Assembly: GCA_011957885.1 (NCBI GenBank) | Contig: BLMO01000068.1 | Span: forward strand, 1 to 42,480 | Direction: 5' to 3' | Length of the DNA: 42,480 nt | Origin: Clostridiales bacterium | GTDB lineage: Bacteria; Bacillota; Clostridia; Oscillospirales; CAG-272 | Shown: piece after piece, positions 7,178-15,052 of the stretch | How positions within the stretch are numbered: position 1 is the stretch's first letter | How the letters are laid out: the number at the start of each line of letters is the position of its first letter | Translations under genes and position numbers: made by a program | Notes under the pieces: model-generated | What the model was told of the DNA's origin: nothing | The model's input: only the letters and a program-made list of their open reading frames with translations | Databases searched by the model: none

Positions 7178-7672
7178 ATGAAAAAAGTTGCTGTGATTAT
7201 GGGAAGTGACAGTGATTTGCCTGTCGTAGGCAAAGCAATGGATACTTTGAAGGACTTGGAGATTCCTACAGAGGTGCACGTGTTCAGTGCGCACAGAACG
7301 CCTGAGGCATGCGCTGCCTTTACAAAAGCTGCACGTGAAAACGGATTCGGTGCGATTATTGCCGCAGCAGGAAAAGCTGCACATCTGGCAGGTGCGATTG
7401 CAGCAAACACTACCTTGCCGGTCATTGGAATTCCTGTAAAAAGTTCCACTTTGGACGGACTGGACGCGCTCCTATCCACTGTGCAGATGCCTTCCGGACT
7501 GCCGGTGGCTACCGTCGCCATTGACGGTGCTGCAAATGCAGCGCTTCTGGCAGCGCAGATTCTTGCTGTAGAGGATAAGGATTTGGCGGACAAGCTGGGC
7601 GCGCTTAGAGAAAAGAACACAGAAGCTGTTTTGAAGAAAGATGCAGAAATTTGCGCAAAATATCATAATTGA
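7178..7672 (+). CDS. purE: PurE, N5-carboxyaminoimidazole ribonucleotide mutase
   Basis: A 164-residue PurE of the purine pathway, acting at the carboxylation of AIR to CAIR. Recognised by [23 protein letters not shown] and [21 protein letters not shown]. It is first in the operon behind the ZTP riboswitch. No purK is present in this operon, so the enzyme either works with a distant PurK (class I mutase) or carboxylates AIR directly with CO2. The AHLAG sequence, where the E. coli-type enzyme has AHLPG, may bear on this. ATG 7178 is preferred over the preceding TTG. A four-codon minigene (ATG GTT ACT GAT TGA, 7164-7178) ends on the first base of this start. Confidence 0.95.
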   Translation: MKKVAVIMGSDSDLPVVGKAMDTLKDLEIPTEVHVFSAHRTPEACAAFTKAARENGFGAIIAAAGKAAHLAGAIAANTTLPVIGIPVKSSTLDGLDALLSTVQMPSGLPVATVAIDGAANAALLAAQILAVEDKDLADKLGALREKNTEAVLKKDAEICAKYHN

Positions 7673-7695
7673 TTTTATATAGGGGGATTTTGAAA

Positions 7696-8406
7696 ATGGA
7701 AAAAAGAGAGCAGATGTACGAGGGTAAAGCCAAAAAAGTTTTTGCCACAGACGATCCGAATTTGTGTATCGTATCCTATAAGGATGACGCTACCGCTTTC
7801 AACGGCCTGAAAAAAGGCACAATTGCTGGCAAAGGCGTAATCAACAACCGGGTGACAAACTACCTGATGGGCAAGCTGGAGCAGGAAGGGATCCCCACAC
7901 ATTTTGTAGAAGAACTGAGCGAGCGGGATACTTTGGTGCGTCGGGTATCTATCGTTCCTCTGGAAGTGATTGTGCGTAATATTGCGGCAGGCTCTTTTTC
8001 CAAGCGGTTTGGTGTGCCGGAAGGAACAGATCTGAAGTGTTCCACAATAGAGTTCTGCCTCAAGGATGATGATCTTGGCGATCCGATGGTCAATGAGTAT
8101 CATGTATATGCCTGCGGATGGGCAACCAAAGAAGAAGTTGAAACCATTAAGGATCTTACATTCCGCGTGAACGAGTATCTCAAAAAGTACTTTGCAGCAA
8201 TTGGCATTCTTCTGGTAGATTTCAAACTGGAATTCGGTAAAACCGCAGACGGCAAGATTGTTCTTGCAGATGAGATTTCTCCCGATACCTGCCGTTTCTG
8301 GGATATGGAAACCCGTGAAAAACTGGATAAGGACCGTTTCCGCAGAGATCTGGGCAATGTGGAAGACGCATATCAGGAAATTTGTAAAAGACTTCTGGGC
8401 GAGTAA
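7696..8406 (+). CDS. purC: PurC, SAICAR synthetase
   Basis: A 236-residue SAICAR synthetase that joins CAIR and aspartate using ATP. Family markers are YEGKAKKVF near the N-terminus, [21 protein letters not shown] and [11 protein letters not shown]. The start at 7696 has AGGGGG upstream at a normal distance; in-frame codons further upstream overlap purE's end and lack support. The length is normal for the bacterial short form. It lies 23 nt after purE in the same direction. Confidence 0.96.
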   Translation: MEKREQMYEGKAKKVFATDDPNLCIVSYKDDATAFNGLKKGTIAGKGVINNRVTNYLMGKLEQEGIPTHFVEELSERDTLVRRVSIVPLEVIVRNIAAGSFSKRFGVPEGTDLKCSTIEFCLKDDDLGDPMVNEYHVYACGWATKEEVETIKDLTFRVNEYLKKYFAAIGILLVDFKLEFGKTADGKIVLADEISPDTCRFWDMETREKLDKDRFRRDLGNVEDAYQEICKRLLGE

Positions 8407-8462
8407 AAGAATGCAAAAATCGGATCGCCGGATGGAGCCGGCGGGGAAAGGGATCAGCTTAC

Positions 8463-9917
8463 ATGAGCAATCTACATGAAGAGTGCGGAGTATTCGGTAT
8501 TTATGCACCGCAGCCGGGGGAATTGGCCCACTCTGTATATTACGGGCTGTTTGCATTGCAGCACAGAGGGCAGGAATCCTGCGGTATTGTGGTGAATGAC
8601 GACGGTATTTTTACTTCCTATAAAGATGTCGGACTGGTGAACGATGTGTTCACGCCGGATATTTTATCGGGACTTGGCAAAGGCAGCATCGCTGTGGGGC
8701 ATGTGCGTTACGGTACAACCGGCACAGACGGGCGTCTCAATGCGCAGCCCATTGTAGTAGACCACGTTAAGGGAAGAATGGCGCTGGCACACAACGGAAA
8801 CCTTGTCAACTCGTTTGAACTGCGCAATGCGCTGGAATTGGAAGGTTCCATATTCCATACCACCAGCGATACAGAGGTTATTTCCTACATCCTTACAAAG
8901 GAACGACTGAATTCGGCTTCTATTGAAGAAGCAGTCAGCCGTACGATGCATAAAATTCAGGGCGCATATTCTCTGGTAATTATGTCTCCATCCAAGTTGA
9001 TTGCCGCACGGGATCCCCGCGGATTCCGCCCGCTTTGCTACGGTCAGCGGGATGACGGCAGCTACATCGTTGCAAGCGAATCCTGTGCACTGGATTCTGT
9101 AGGTGCAACATTGGTTCGGGACATTGAACCGGGCGAGATTGTTGTATTTGATAAAAATGGAATCCGTGTAATCCGGGATCATTGCGGAACCAAACCGCGC
9201 AGCCTGTGTGTGTTTGAATATATTTATTTTTCCAGACCGGATTCTGTGGTGGACGGATATAGCGTTCATAGCGCCAGAGTACGTGCCGGGGAATTTCTTG
9301 CAAAGGAAAGTCCTGTAGATGCGGATATTGTAATCGGCGTACCTGATTCCGGATTGGATGCGGCGCTTGGCTATTCCCGTAGCTCCGGCATTCCTTACGG
9401 ACTTGGATTTGTCAAGAACAAATACATTGGTCGCACATTTATAGCTCCCGGTCAGGAAGTTCGGGAAGATAAAGTAAAAATCAAGCTGAATCCTATTTCT
9501 GAAACGGTAAAGGGCAAACGGGTTGTCATGATTGACGATTCCATTGTCCGCGGAACCACCTGCGCCAGAATTGTAAAGCTTTTGCGGGATGCAGGCGCGA
9601 AGGAAGTGCATGTCCGCATTTCCAGCCCTCCTTTCATGGGACCGTGCTATTACGGTACGGATATTGACTCCAAGGATGCTTTGATTGCGTGCCGGCATAC
9701 GATTCCGGAAATTTGTGAAATTCTGGGCGCAGACTCCTTGGCTTACCTCAGCAACGAAAATGTGAAAAAGCTTTGCGGTGACGAAGAGTCGGGCTATTGC
9801 ACCGCTTGCTTTGATGAAAATTATCCTACGGATATCCCGAAGGACAACGGCAAAAGCCGGTTTGAACGGAAAATTTCTGAGGGAATCAATCCGGAAAAAT
9901 CTCCTATAAAATCATAA
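8463..9917 (+). CDS. purF: PurF, amidophosphoribosyltransferase
   Basis: A 484-residue glutamine PRPP amidotransferase, the first committed step of purine synthesis. An N-terminal Ntn glutaminase domain begins with a short propeptide (MSNLHEE) before Cys8, the expected nucleophile after self-cleavage. The PRTase domain contains the PRPP loop VVMIDDSIVRGTTC. Cysteines in LCVFEYIYF, GPCYYG and YCTACF match the positions that hold the [4Fe-4S] cluster in the Bacillus subtilis-type enzyme, which makes it oxygen-sensitive. It has the normal B. subtilis-type length. Confidence 0.96.
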   Translation: MSNLHEECGVFGIYAPQPGELAHSVYYGLFALQHRGQESCGIVVNDDGIFTSYKDVGLVNDVFTPDILSGLGKGSIAVGHVRYGTTGTDGRLNAQPIVVDHVKGRMALAHNGNLVNSFELRNALELEGSIFHTTSDTEVISYILTKERLNSASIEEAVSRTMHKIQGAYSLVIMSPSKLIAARDPRGFRPLCYGQRDDGSYIVASESCALDSVGATLVRDIEPGEIVVFDKNGIRVIRDHCGTKPRSLCVFEYIYFSRPDSVVDGYSVHSARVRAGEFLAKESPVDADIVIGVPDSGLDAALGYSRSSGIPYGLGFVKNKYIGRTFIAPGQEVREDKVKIKLNPISETVKGKRVVMIDDSIVRGTTCARIVKLLRDAGAKEVHVRISSPPFMGPCYYGTDIDSKDALIACRHTIPEICEILGADSLAYLSNENVKKLCGDEESGYCTACFDENYPTDIPKDNGKSRFERKISEGINPEKSPIKS

Positions 9918-9932
9918 AGAACGATATACCAA

Positions 9933-9975
9933 GCAAAACAGAAATCGAAATTTTACGTTCCGGTTTCTGTTTTGC
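9933..9975. other. Inverted repeat between purF and purM
   Basis: Perfect 12-bp arms GCAAAACAGAAA (9933-9944) and TTTCTGTTTTGC (9964-9975) around a 19-nt loop. No T-run follows, so it is not a standard terminator. It may be an RNA processing or stability element that sets the ratio of upstream to downstream pur transcripts. Confidence 0.6.
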
Positions 9976-10028
9976 CTCCCGGACGAGAGCGAATCCGTCA
10001 CAAATTCAAAGAAAGATATGGTCATTAT

Positions 10029-11072
10029 ATGATGAAAAGTGCAAGTGAAAGCTACAAGGCTGCCGGCGTAGATATTACTGCAGGTTATAAAGCAGTGGAA
10101 CTGATGAAGCAGCACATCGGACGCACGGTAACGCCCGGTGTTGTCAGCGGAATCGGCGGATTCGGCGGCTTGTTCCGTCCGGAATTTGCCGGCATGAAGG
10201 ATCCTGTTCTTGTATCCGGTACGGATGGGGTGGGCACAAAGCTCCGTCTCGCGTTCCTGCTGGATCGGCACGATACCGTTGGTATCGACTGTGTGGCAAT
10301 GAGTGTGAACGATATTATCTGCTGCGGTGCGGCTCCCCTGTTCTTTTTGGACTACATTGCGTGCGGGAAAAATGTTCCCGAGAAAATCGCGTCTGTAGTG
10401 GCGGGTATTGCAGAAGGCTGCGTGCAATCCGGTGCGGCGTTGATCGGCGGCGAAACTGCCGAGATGCCCGGCTTCTATCCGGAGGACGAATATGACCTTG
10501 CCGGTTTTGCTGTGGGCATTGTAGATCGCGAAAAGATTATCGACGGAAGCCGGATGGAAAAAGGGGACGTGCTGATTGCCCTTCCTTCCAGCGGTGTGCA
10601 TTCCAACGGATTTTCTCTGGTTCGCAAGGTGTTTGATCTGGAAAACAATCAGGATCTTACCGCGCCTGTAGCAGAGCTTGGCGGTGCAAGTCTGGGCGAG
10701 ACACTGCTGGAGCCTACAAAAATTTATGTAAAACCCATGCTGGCGCTGTTTGAAAAAGCAGATGTTCGTGCGGTTTCCCATATTACCGGCGGTGGTTTTT
10801 ACGAGAACATTCCCAGAAGCATTCCGAAGGGCTTTACCGCAAAAGTGGAAAAGAGCGCAGTGCGTACTCCGGCGATTTTTGATTTGATTGCCAGTCGTGG
10901 CGGCATACCTGAACGGGATATGTTCAATACATATAACATGGGTGTGGGCATGTGCGTAACTGTGGCAAAGAAAGACGCAGATCTGGCTGTATCTGTTTTG
11001 CAGGATACAGGCGTGGATGCATACATATTCGGTGAAATTGCAGAGGGTGACGAAGGAATCGTTCTTTGCTGA
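10029..11072 (+). CDS. purM: PurM, AIR synthetase
   Basis: A 347-residue phosphoribosylformylglycinamidine cyclo-ligase (FGAM to AIR, ATP-dependent). Markers are GVDITAGYKAVELMK, SGTDGVGTKLRLAF, the AMSVNDIICCGAAPLFFLDY block, GGETAEMPGFY and SHITGGGFYENIPRS. Two adjacent ATGs (10029 and 10032) are possible. A five-codon minigene (ATG GTC ATT ATA TGA from 10018) ends at 10032, overlapping them. An in-frame start at 9972 lies inside the intergenic hairpin and is rejected. Confidence 0.95.
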   Translation: MMKSASESYKAAGVDITAGYKAVELMKQHIGRTVTPGVVSGIGGFGGLFRPEFAGMKDPVLVSGTDGVGTKLRLAFLLDRHDTVGIDCVAMSVNDIICCGAAPLFFLDYIACGKNVPEKIASVVAGIAEGCVQSGAALIGGETAEMPGFYPEDEYDLAGFAVGIVDREKIIDGSRMEKGDVLIALPSSGVHSNGFSLVRKVFDLENNQDLTAPVAELGGASLGETLLEPTKIYVKPMLALFEKADVRAVSHITGGGFYENIPRSIPKGFTAKVEKSAVRTPAIFDLIASRGGIPERDMFNTYNMGVGMCVTVAKKDADLAVSVLQDTGVDAYIFGEIAEGDEGIVLC

Positions 11073-11095
11073 TGAATCAAAGAGGACAAAAATTG

Positions 11096-11725
11096 ATGAA
11101 CAGCGATAAAATAAAAATTGCGGTGTTGGTCTCCGGCGGTGGAACCAATTTACAGGCGCTTATTGATGCCCAGAAGGAATATCGTTTGCGCAGCGGAGAG
11201 ATTGCGCTTGTTGTATCTAACAATCCGGGGGCATATGCCATTACCAGAGCGGCAGAAGCCGGCGTCAAGGCGGTAACTGTCTGTAAAAAAGATGTGGGAG
11301 AGCGCTTTGAAGAAGAACTGATTCGCGTTCTGGAAAAGCATGAAATCGAACTGATTGTGCTTGCGGGCTTTATGAGTATATTGTCTGCCAAGTTTACCGC
11401 GCGCTTTGCAAATCGGATTATTAACATCCATCCGTCCTTGATTCCGTCTTTTTGCGGGAAAGGAATGTACGGACTCCATGTACATGAAGCGGCGCTTGCA
11501 TACGGCGTGAAGGTCAGTGGCGCTACCGTACATTATGTAAATGAAATTCCGGATGGCGGAAAGATTATTCTGCAAAAATCTGTACGGGTGCGTAAGGATG
11601 ACACGCCGGAAAGTCTGCAGAAGCGGATCATGAAGCAGGCGGAATGGGATATTCTTCCGCGCGCTGCGGAGCTGGTATCCAAGAAGCTGCTGCGGGAAAA
11701 AAGATCACAGAATGTTCGACTGTAA
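11096..11725 (+). CDS. purN: PurN, GAR formyltransferase
   Basis: A 209-residue folate-dependent glycinamide ribonucleotide transformylase. It has LVSGGGTNLQAL for phosphoribosyl binding, the catalytic NIHPSLIPSF (Asn and His) and VHYVNEIPDGGKII with the catalytic Asp. The start at 11096 is chosen because AGAGGA lies about 9 nt upstream; the ATG at 11072, overlapping the purM stop (TGATG), is a possible coupled alternative adding eight residues. It uses 10-formyl-THF, the cofactor whose shortage the upstream riboswitch reports. Confidence 0.95.
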   Translation: MNSDKIKIAVLVSGGGTNLQALIDAQKEYRLRSGEIALVVSNNPGAYAITRAAEAGVKAVTVCKKDVGERFEEELIRVLEKHEIELIVLAGFMSILSAKFTARFANRIINIHPSLIPSFCGKGMYGLHVHEAALAYGVKVSGATVHYVNEIPDGGKIILQKSVRVRKDDTPESLQKRIMKQAEWDILPRAAELVSKKLLREKRSQNVRL

Positions 11726-11743
11726 AATAGAAAGGATTGCGAT

Positions 11744-12448
11744 ATGGATAAGATCGGCGCATTGCTGAAAGACAACGCATATCCCGGACGGGGTATCATA
11801 ACCGGTATGAGCGCAGACGGAAAGTCTGCTGTAGCCGCATATTTTATAATGGGAAGAAGCGCAAACAGCCGGAACCGGGTGTTTGCGGCAGAAGGAGAAG
11901 ATTTGAAAACCAAAGCCTTTGATGAATCAAAGGTGGAGGATCCGTCTCTGATTATTTACTATCCTGTACGTACACTGCAGAACAATCTGATTGTAACCAA
12001 CGGAGACCAGACGGATACGATTTTTGATTTTCTTTCCCAGGGCAAAACCATGGAGGACGCATTGGCAACCCGGTGCTTTGAGCCGGACGCACCGCTGTTT
12101 ACCCCCAGAATCAGCGCGTTGCTCACTTTTGCAGACGGAACCTTTTCCTATAAAATGAGCATCCTGAAAGCTGCGGATGCTGCGGGAGCACATTGCGCCC
12201 GGCAGTATTTCTGCTATGAAGCGGCAGCGGGAGAGGGACAGTTTATTCACACCTATCAGTGCGACGGCAACCCGCCGCCGTCTTTTGCGGGGGAACCTGA
12301 ACCGGTGGAAATTCCCAATGATGTTGACGCATTTACAAAGGAAATTTGGGAGAACCTCCACGAGGATAACAAAATTTCTTTGTTTGTACGTTATATCGAC
12401 CTTGCGAGCGGGGAAGCACAGACCCGCGTTCTGAATAAAAACGTGTGA
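11744..12448 (+). CDS. purO: PurO-like IMP cyclohydrolase
   Basis: A 234-residue protein of the archaeal-type IMP cyclohydrolase family (PurO; PF07826 as I recall it). It would close the ring from FAICAR to IMP. Markers are YPGRGIITGMSADGKSA near the N-terminus, IMGRSANSRNRVF, SLIIYYPVR and VTNGDQTDTIFDF. It replaces the N-terminal MGS-like cyclohydrolase domain that is missing from the neighbouring formyltransferase, so the two adjacent genes together do the work of bifunctional PurH. AGAAAGG precedes the start. A small GGCGG/CCGCC hairpin (about 12449-12463) lies just after the stop. Confidence 0.88.
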   Translation: MDKIGALLKDNAYPGRGIITGMSADGKSAVAAYFIMGRSANSRNRVFAAEGEDLKTKAFDESKVEDPSLIIYYPVRTLQNNLIVTNGDQTDTIFDFLSQGKTMEDALATRCFEPDAPLFTPRISALLTFADGTFSYKMSILKAADAAGAHCARQYFCYEAAAGEGQFIHTYQCDGNPPPSFAGEPEPVEIPNDVDAFTKEIWENLHEDNKISLFVRYIDLASGEAQTRVLNKNV

Positions 12449-12491
12449 GGCGGGCAGTCCGCCGCCAATCAAAGAAAGGTTTGATAGAATC

Positions 12492-13676
12492 ATGAAAGAA
12501 TTTGAACTGAAATATGGCTGCAATCCCAATCAGAAGCCTTCCAGAATTTATATGGAAGACGGGAGTGAACTGCCTATTGAGATTTTGAACGGTAAGCCGG
12601 GATATATCAATTTTCTGGATGCTTTCAACAGCTGGCAGCTTGTGAAGGAAATCAAAGGCGCGCTGAATATGCCTGCAGCAACCTCCTTCAAGCATGTGAG
12701 TCCCACATCTGCCGCAGTAGGAATTCCCCTGCCGGAGTGCTTGAAAAAAGCTTGCTTTGTAGATGATATTGAAGGTTTGGACGATTCTCCCCTTGCATGT
12801 GCATATGCGCGTGCCCGCGGAACAGACCGTATGTCCTCTTTCGGAGACTGGATTGCACTCAGCGACGTGTGCGATGTAACTACCGCACGTTTGATTCAGC
12901 GTGAGGTTTCCGATGGTGTGATCGCTCCCGGATATGAGCCGGAGGCGTTGGAGATTCTTCGTTCCAAGAAAAAGGGCAACTATAATATTGTAAAGATAGA
13001 TCCAAGCTATGTTCCTGCTGAAAAAGAAACCAAGCAGGTGTTCGGTATTTCCTTTGAGCAGGGAAGAAACAATTTTGCAATCAATGAAGAACTTCTGTCC
13101 AATATTGTAACAGAAAATAAGACGATCCCCGACGCAGGTAAGCGGGATTTGATTATTGCGCTGATTACATTGAAATATACCCAGTCCAACTCTGTCTGCT
13201 ACGCAGTGGACGGACAGGCTATCGGCGTGGGAGCAGGACAGCAGTCCCGGATTCACTGCACCCGTCTTGCAGGTCAGAAGGCGGACAACTGGCTGCTGCG
13301 CCAGCACCCGAAGGTATTGGCGCTTCCGTTCCTGGAAGCAGTGCCCCGTGCAGTGAGGGATAATACCATTGATGTATATCTTTCCGAGGATAGTGACGAT
13401 GTACTGGCTGACGGACAGTGGCAGCAGTTTTTCTCTGCACGTCCCGATGTGTTTACCGCACAGGAGAAAAAGGAATATCTTGCAGGGATTCGGGGAATTG
13501 CCCTTGGCAGTGATGCGTTCTTCCCCTTTGACGACAACATTATTCGGGCATACCGCAGCGGTGTGTCCTACATTGCGCAGCCCGGCGGCAGCGTGCGGGA
13601 CGATGTTGTCATTTCCGCCTGCAACAAATACGGAATTTCCATGGCGTTTACCGGCATGCGTTTGTTCCATCATTGA
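12492..13676 (+). CDS. purH: Stand-alone AICAR transformylase (PurH C-terminal part only)
   Basis: A 394-residue AICAR formyltransferase. It transfers formyl from 10-formyl-THF to AICAR (ZMP), whose triphosphate is the riboswitch ligand. Recognised by LKYGCNPNQKPS at the N-terminus, the AATSFKHVSPTSAAVG active-site segment with Lys-His, YTQSNSVCYA, GAGQQSRIHCTRLAG and SDAFFPFDD. Bifunctional PurH is usually about 510-530 residues with an N-terminal IMP cyclohydrolase; that domain is absent and the gene starts cleanly at 12492 after AGAAAGG. The activity is supplied by the preceding purO-like gene. Confidence 0.92.
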   Translation: MKEFELKYGCNPNQKPSRIYMEDGSELPIEILNGKPGYINFLDAFNSWQLVKEIKGALNMPAATSFKHVSPTSAAVGIPLPECLKKACFVDDIEGLDDSPLACAYARARGTDRMSSFGDWIALSDVCDVTTARLIQREVSDGVIAPGYEPEALEILRSKKKGNYNIVKIDPSYVPAEKETKQVFGISFEQGRNNFAINEELLSNIVTENKTIPDAGKRDLIIALITLKYTQSNSVCYAVDGQAIGVGAGQQSRIHCTRLAGQKADNWLLRQHPKVLALPFLEAVPRAVRDNTIDVYLSEDSDDVLADGQWQQFFSARPDVFTAQEKKEYLAGIRGIALGSDAFFPFDDNIIRAYRSGVSYIAQPGGSVRDDVVISACNKYGISMAFTGMRLFHH

Positions 13677-13689
13677 TTTTGAGATCCCG

Positions 13690-13716
13690 CCGGACACAGG
13701 CAGTCCCTGTGTCCGG
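13690..13716. other. Hairpin between purH and purD
   Basis: CCGGACACAGG (13690-13700) and CCTGTGTCCGG (13706-13716) form a perfect 11-bp stem with a short loop. Only a T/G-rich stretch follows, not a T-run. It could be a weak terminator or an mRNA stability element inside the operon. Confidence 0.6.
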
Positions 13717-13759
13717 TTGGTTGCGTTTATGATAATATGAGAAAGGATATCCCATATAT

Positions 13760-15037
13760 ATGAATATCTTAGTAGTAGGCGGCGGCGGCAGAGAGCACGC
13801 CATTATCAAGAAACTGCGGGAAAGTACCCGGGTGGAGAAAATCTATGCCCTTCCGGGCAATGGTGGTATTGCAGCCGATGCAGAATGTGTTGCTATAGGT
13901 GCCAAGGACGTTGAGGGAATCACCCGGTTTGCTGTAGAAAACAAGATTGATTTTGCGGTTGTCGCTCCCGATGATCCGTTGGTTCTGGGCGCGGTAGACA
14001 GCTTGGAAGCGGCTGGTATCCCCTGCTTCGGTCCGGACAAAAAAGCGGCCATTATAGAAGGAAGTAAGATTTTTTCCAAAAATCTTATGGCAAAATATCA
14101 TATCCCTACGGCAGCTTACCGTACATTTACCGATGCCAGCGAAGCCATGGAATATATCAAAACGGCGCCCATGCCTACCGTAATTAAGGCGGACGGACTG
14201 GCACTGGGCAAAGGCGCGGTGATTGTGGAAACTGTGGACGAGGCGCAAAATACAGTCCGTGCCATGATGGAAGAAAAAATCTTCGGGGAAAGCGGCACAT
14301 CCATTGTGGTGGAAGAATTTCTCACCGGTCCGGAAGTGTCTGTGCTGGCGTTTACAGACGGTGAAACCTTGGTTCCTATGGTTTCTTCCATGGATCACAA
14401 ACGTGCATTGGACGGCGACGCGGGACTGAACACCGGCGGCATGGGAACGGTTGCACCAAACCCCTATTATACAGAGGCAGTTGCGGCAGAATGTATGGAA
14501 ACTATTTTCCTCCCCACGATTCGCGCAATGCAGGCAGAGGGACGTCCCTTCAAAGGTTGCCTGTATTTTGGCCTGATGCTTACCCCAAATGGTCCAAAGG
14601 TGATTGAATACAACTGTCGGTTTGGTGATCCCGAAACCCAGGTGGTGCTGCCCCTGTTGCAAACCGATCTGCTTACAATCATGGAAGCAGTGCATGACGG
14701 AAAACTGGGAGAAGTAGATGTTCAGTTTGCAGACGCGAGCGCATGCTGTGTGATTTTGGCATCCAACGGATATCCCGGAAAATATGAAACTGGATTCCCG
14801 ATTTCTGTTCCAAAGGAGCTTGCCGGACAGGTATTCTTTGCAGGTGCAAAATTACAGGACGGAGTGCTTTGCAGTGCAGGTGGGAGAGTTTTGGGCGTAA
14901 CGGCAATAGCTCCTGAACTGAAAGATGCGATTGATCGGGCATATGCAGCGGCTGACAGAATTTCCTTTGCGAATGCATACTGCCGCCGGGATATCGGCAA
15001 ACGGGCTTTGCAGGCGCTGTCCTGCAAGGCGGAATAA
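13760..15037 (+). CDS. purD: PurD, GAR synthetase
   Basis: A 425-residue phosphoribosylamine-glycine ligase of the ATP-grasp superfamily. The N-terminal VVGGGGREHAI, PTVIKADGLALGKGAVIV (ATP-grasp), NTGGMGTVAPNP and EYNCRFGDPETQ are the standard PurD blocks in order. AGAAAGG lies upstream of the start. It sits out of reaction order, near the end of the operon, followed after 15 nt by purL. Confidence 0.96.
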   Translation: MNILVVGGGGREHAIIKKLRESTRVEKIYALPGNGGIAADAECVAIGAKDVEGITRFAVENKIDFAVVAPDDPLVLGAVDSLEAAGIPCFGPDKKAAIIEGSKIFSKNLMAKYHIPTAAYRTFTDASEAMEYIKTAPMPTVIKADGLALGKGAVIVETVDEAQNTVRAMMEEKIFGESGTSIVVEEFLTGPEVSVLAFTDGETLVPMVSSMDHKRALDGDAGLNTGGMGTVAPNPYYTEAVAAECMETIFLPTIRAMQAEGRPFKGCLYFGLMLTPNGPKVIEYNCRFGDPETQVVLPLLQTDLLTIMEAVHDGKLGEVDVQFADASACCVILASNGYPGKYETGFPISVPKELAGQVFFAGAKLQDGVLCSAGGRVLGVTAIAPELKDAIDRAYAAADRISFANAYCRRDIGKRALQALSCKAE

Positions 15038-15052
15038 GGAGCGGAGAGAAGA

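Noticed and set aside
8664..9698. Open frame on the minus strand, antisense to purF
   Set aside because: Shadow frame without ribosome binding site or motifs; purF is unambiguous.
6120..10012. Identical 14-mer TCACAAATTCAAAG before nrdG (6120) and purM (9999)
   Set aside because: Only two copies and no symmetry; could be chance or a shared leader fragment, not enough to call an operator.
12333..13697. Long open frame on the minus strand, antisense to purH
   Set aside because: Overlaps clear purH and purO coding on the plus strand; the translation is rich in Cys, His and Ile without any family pattern.
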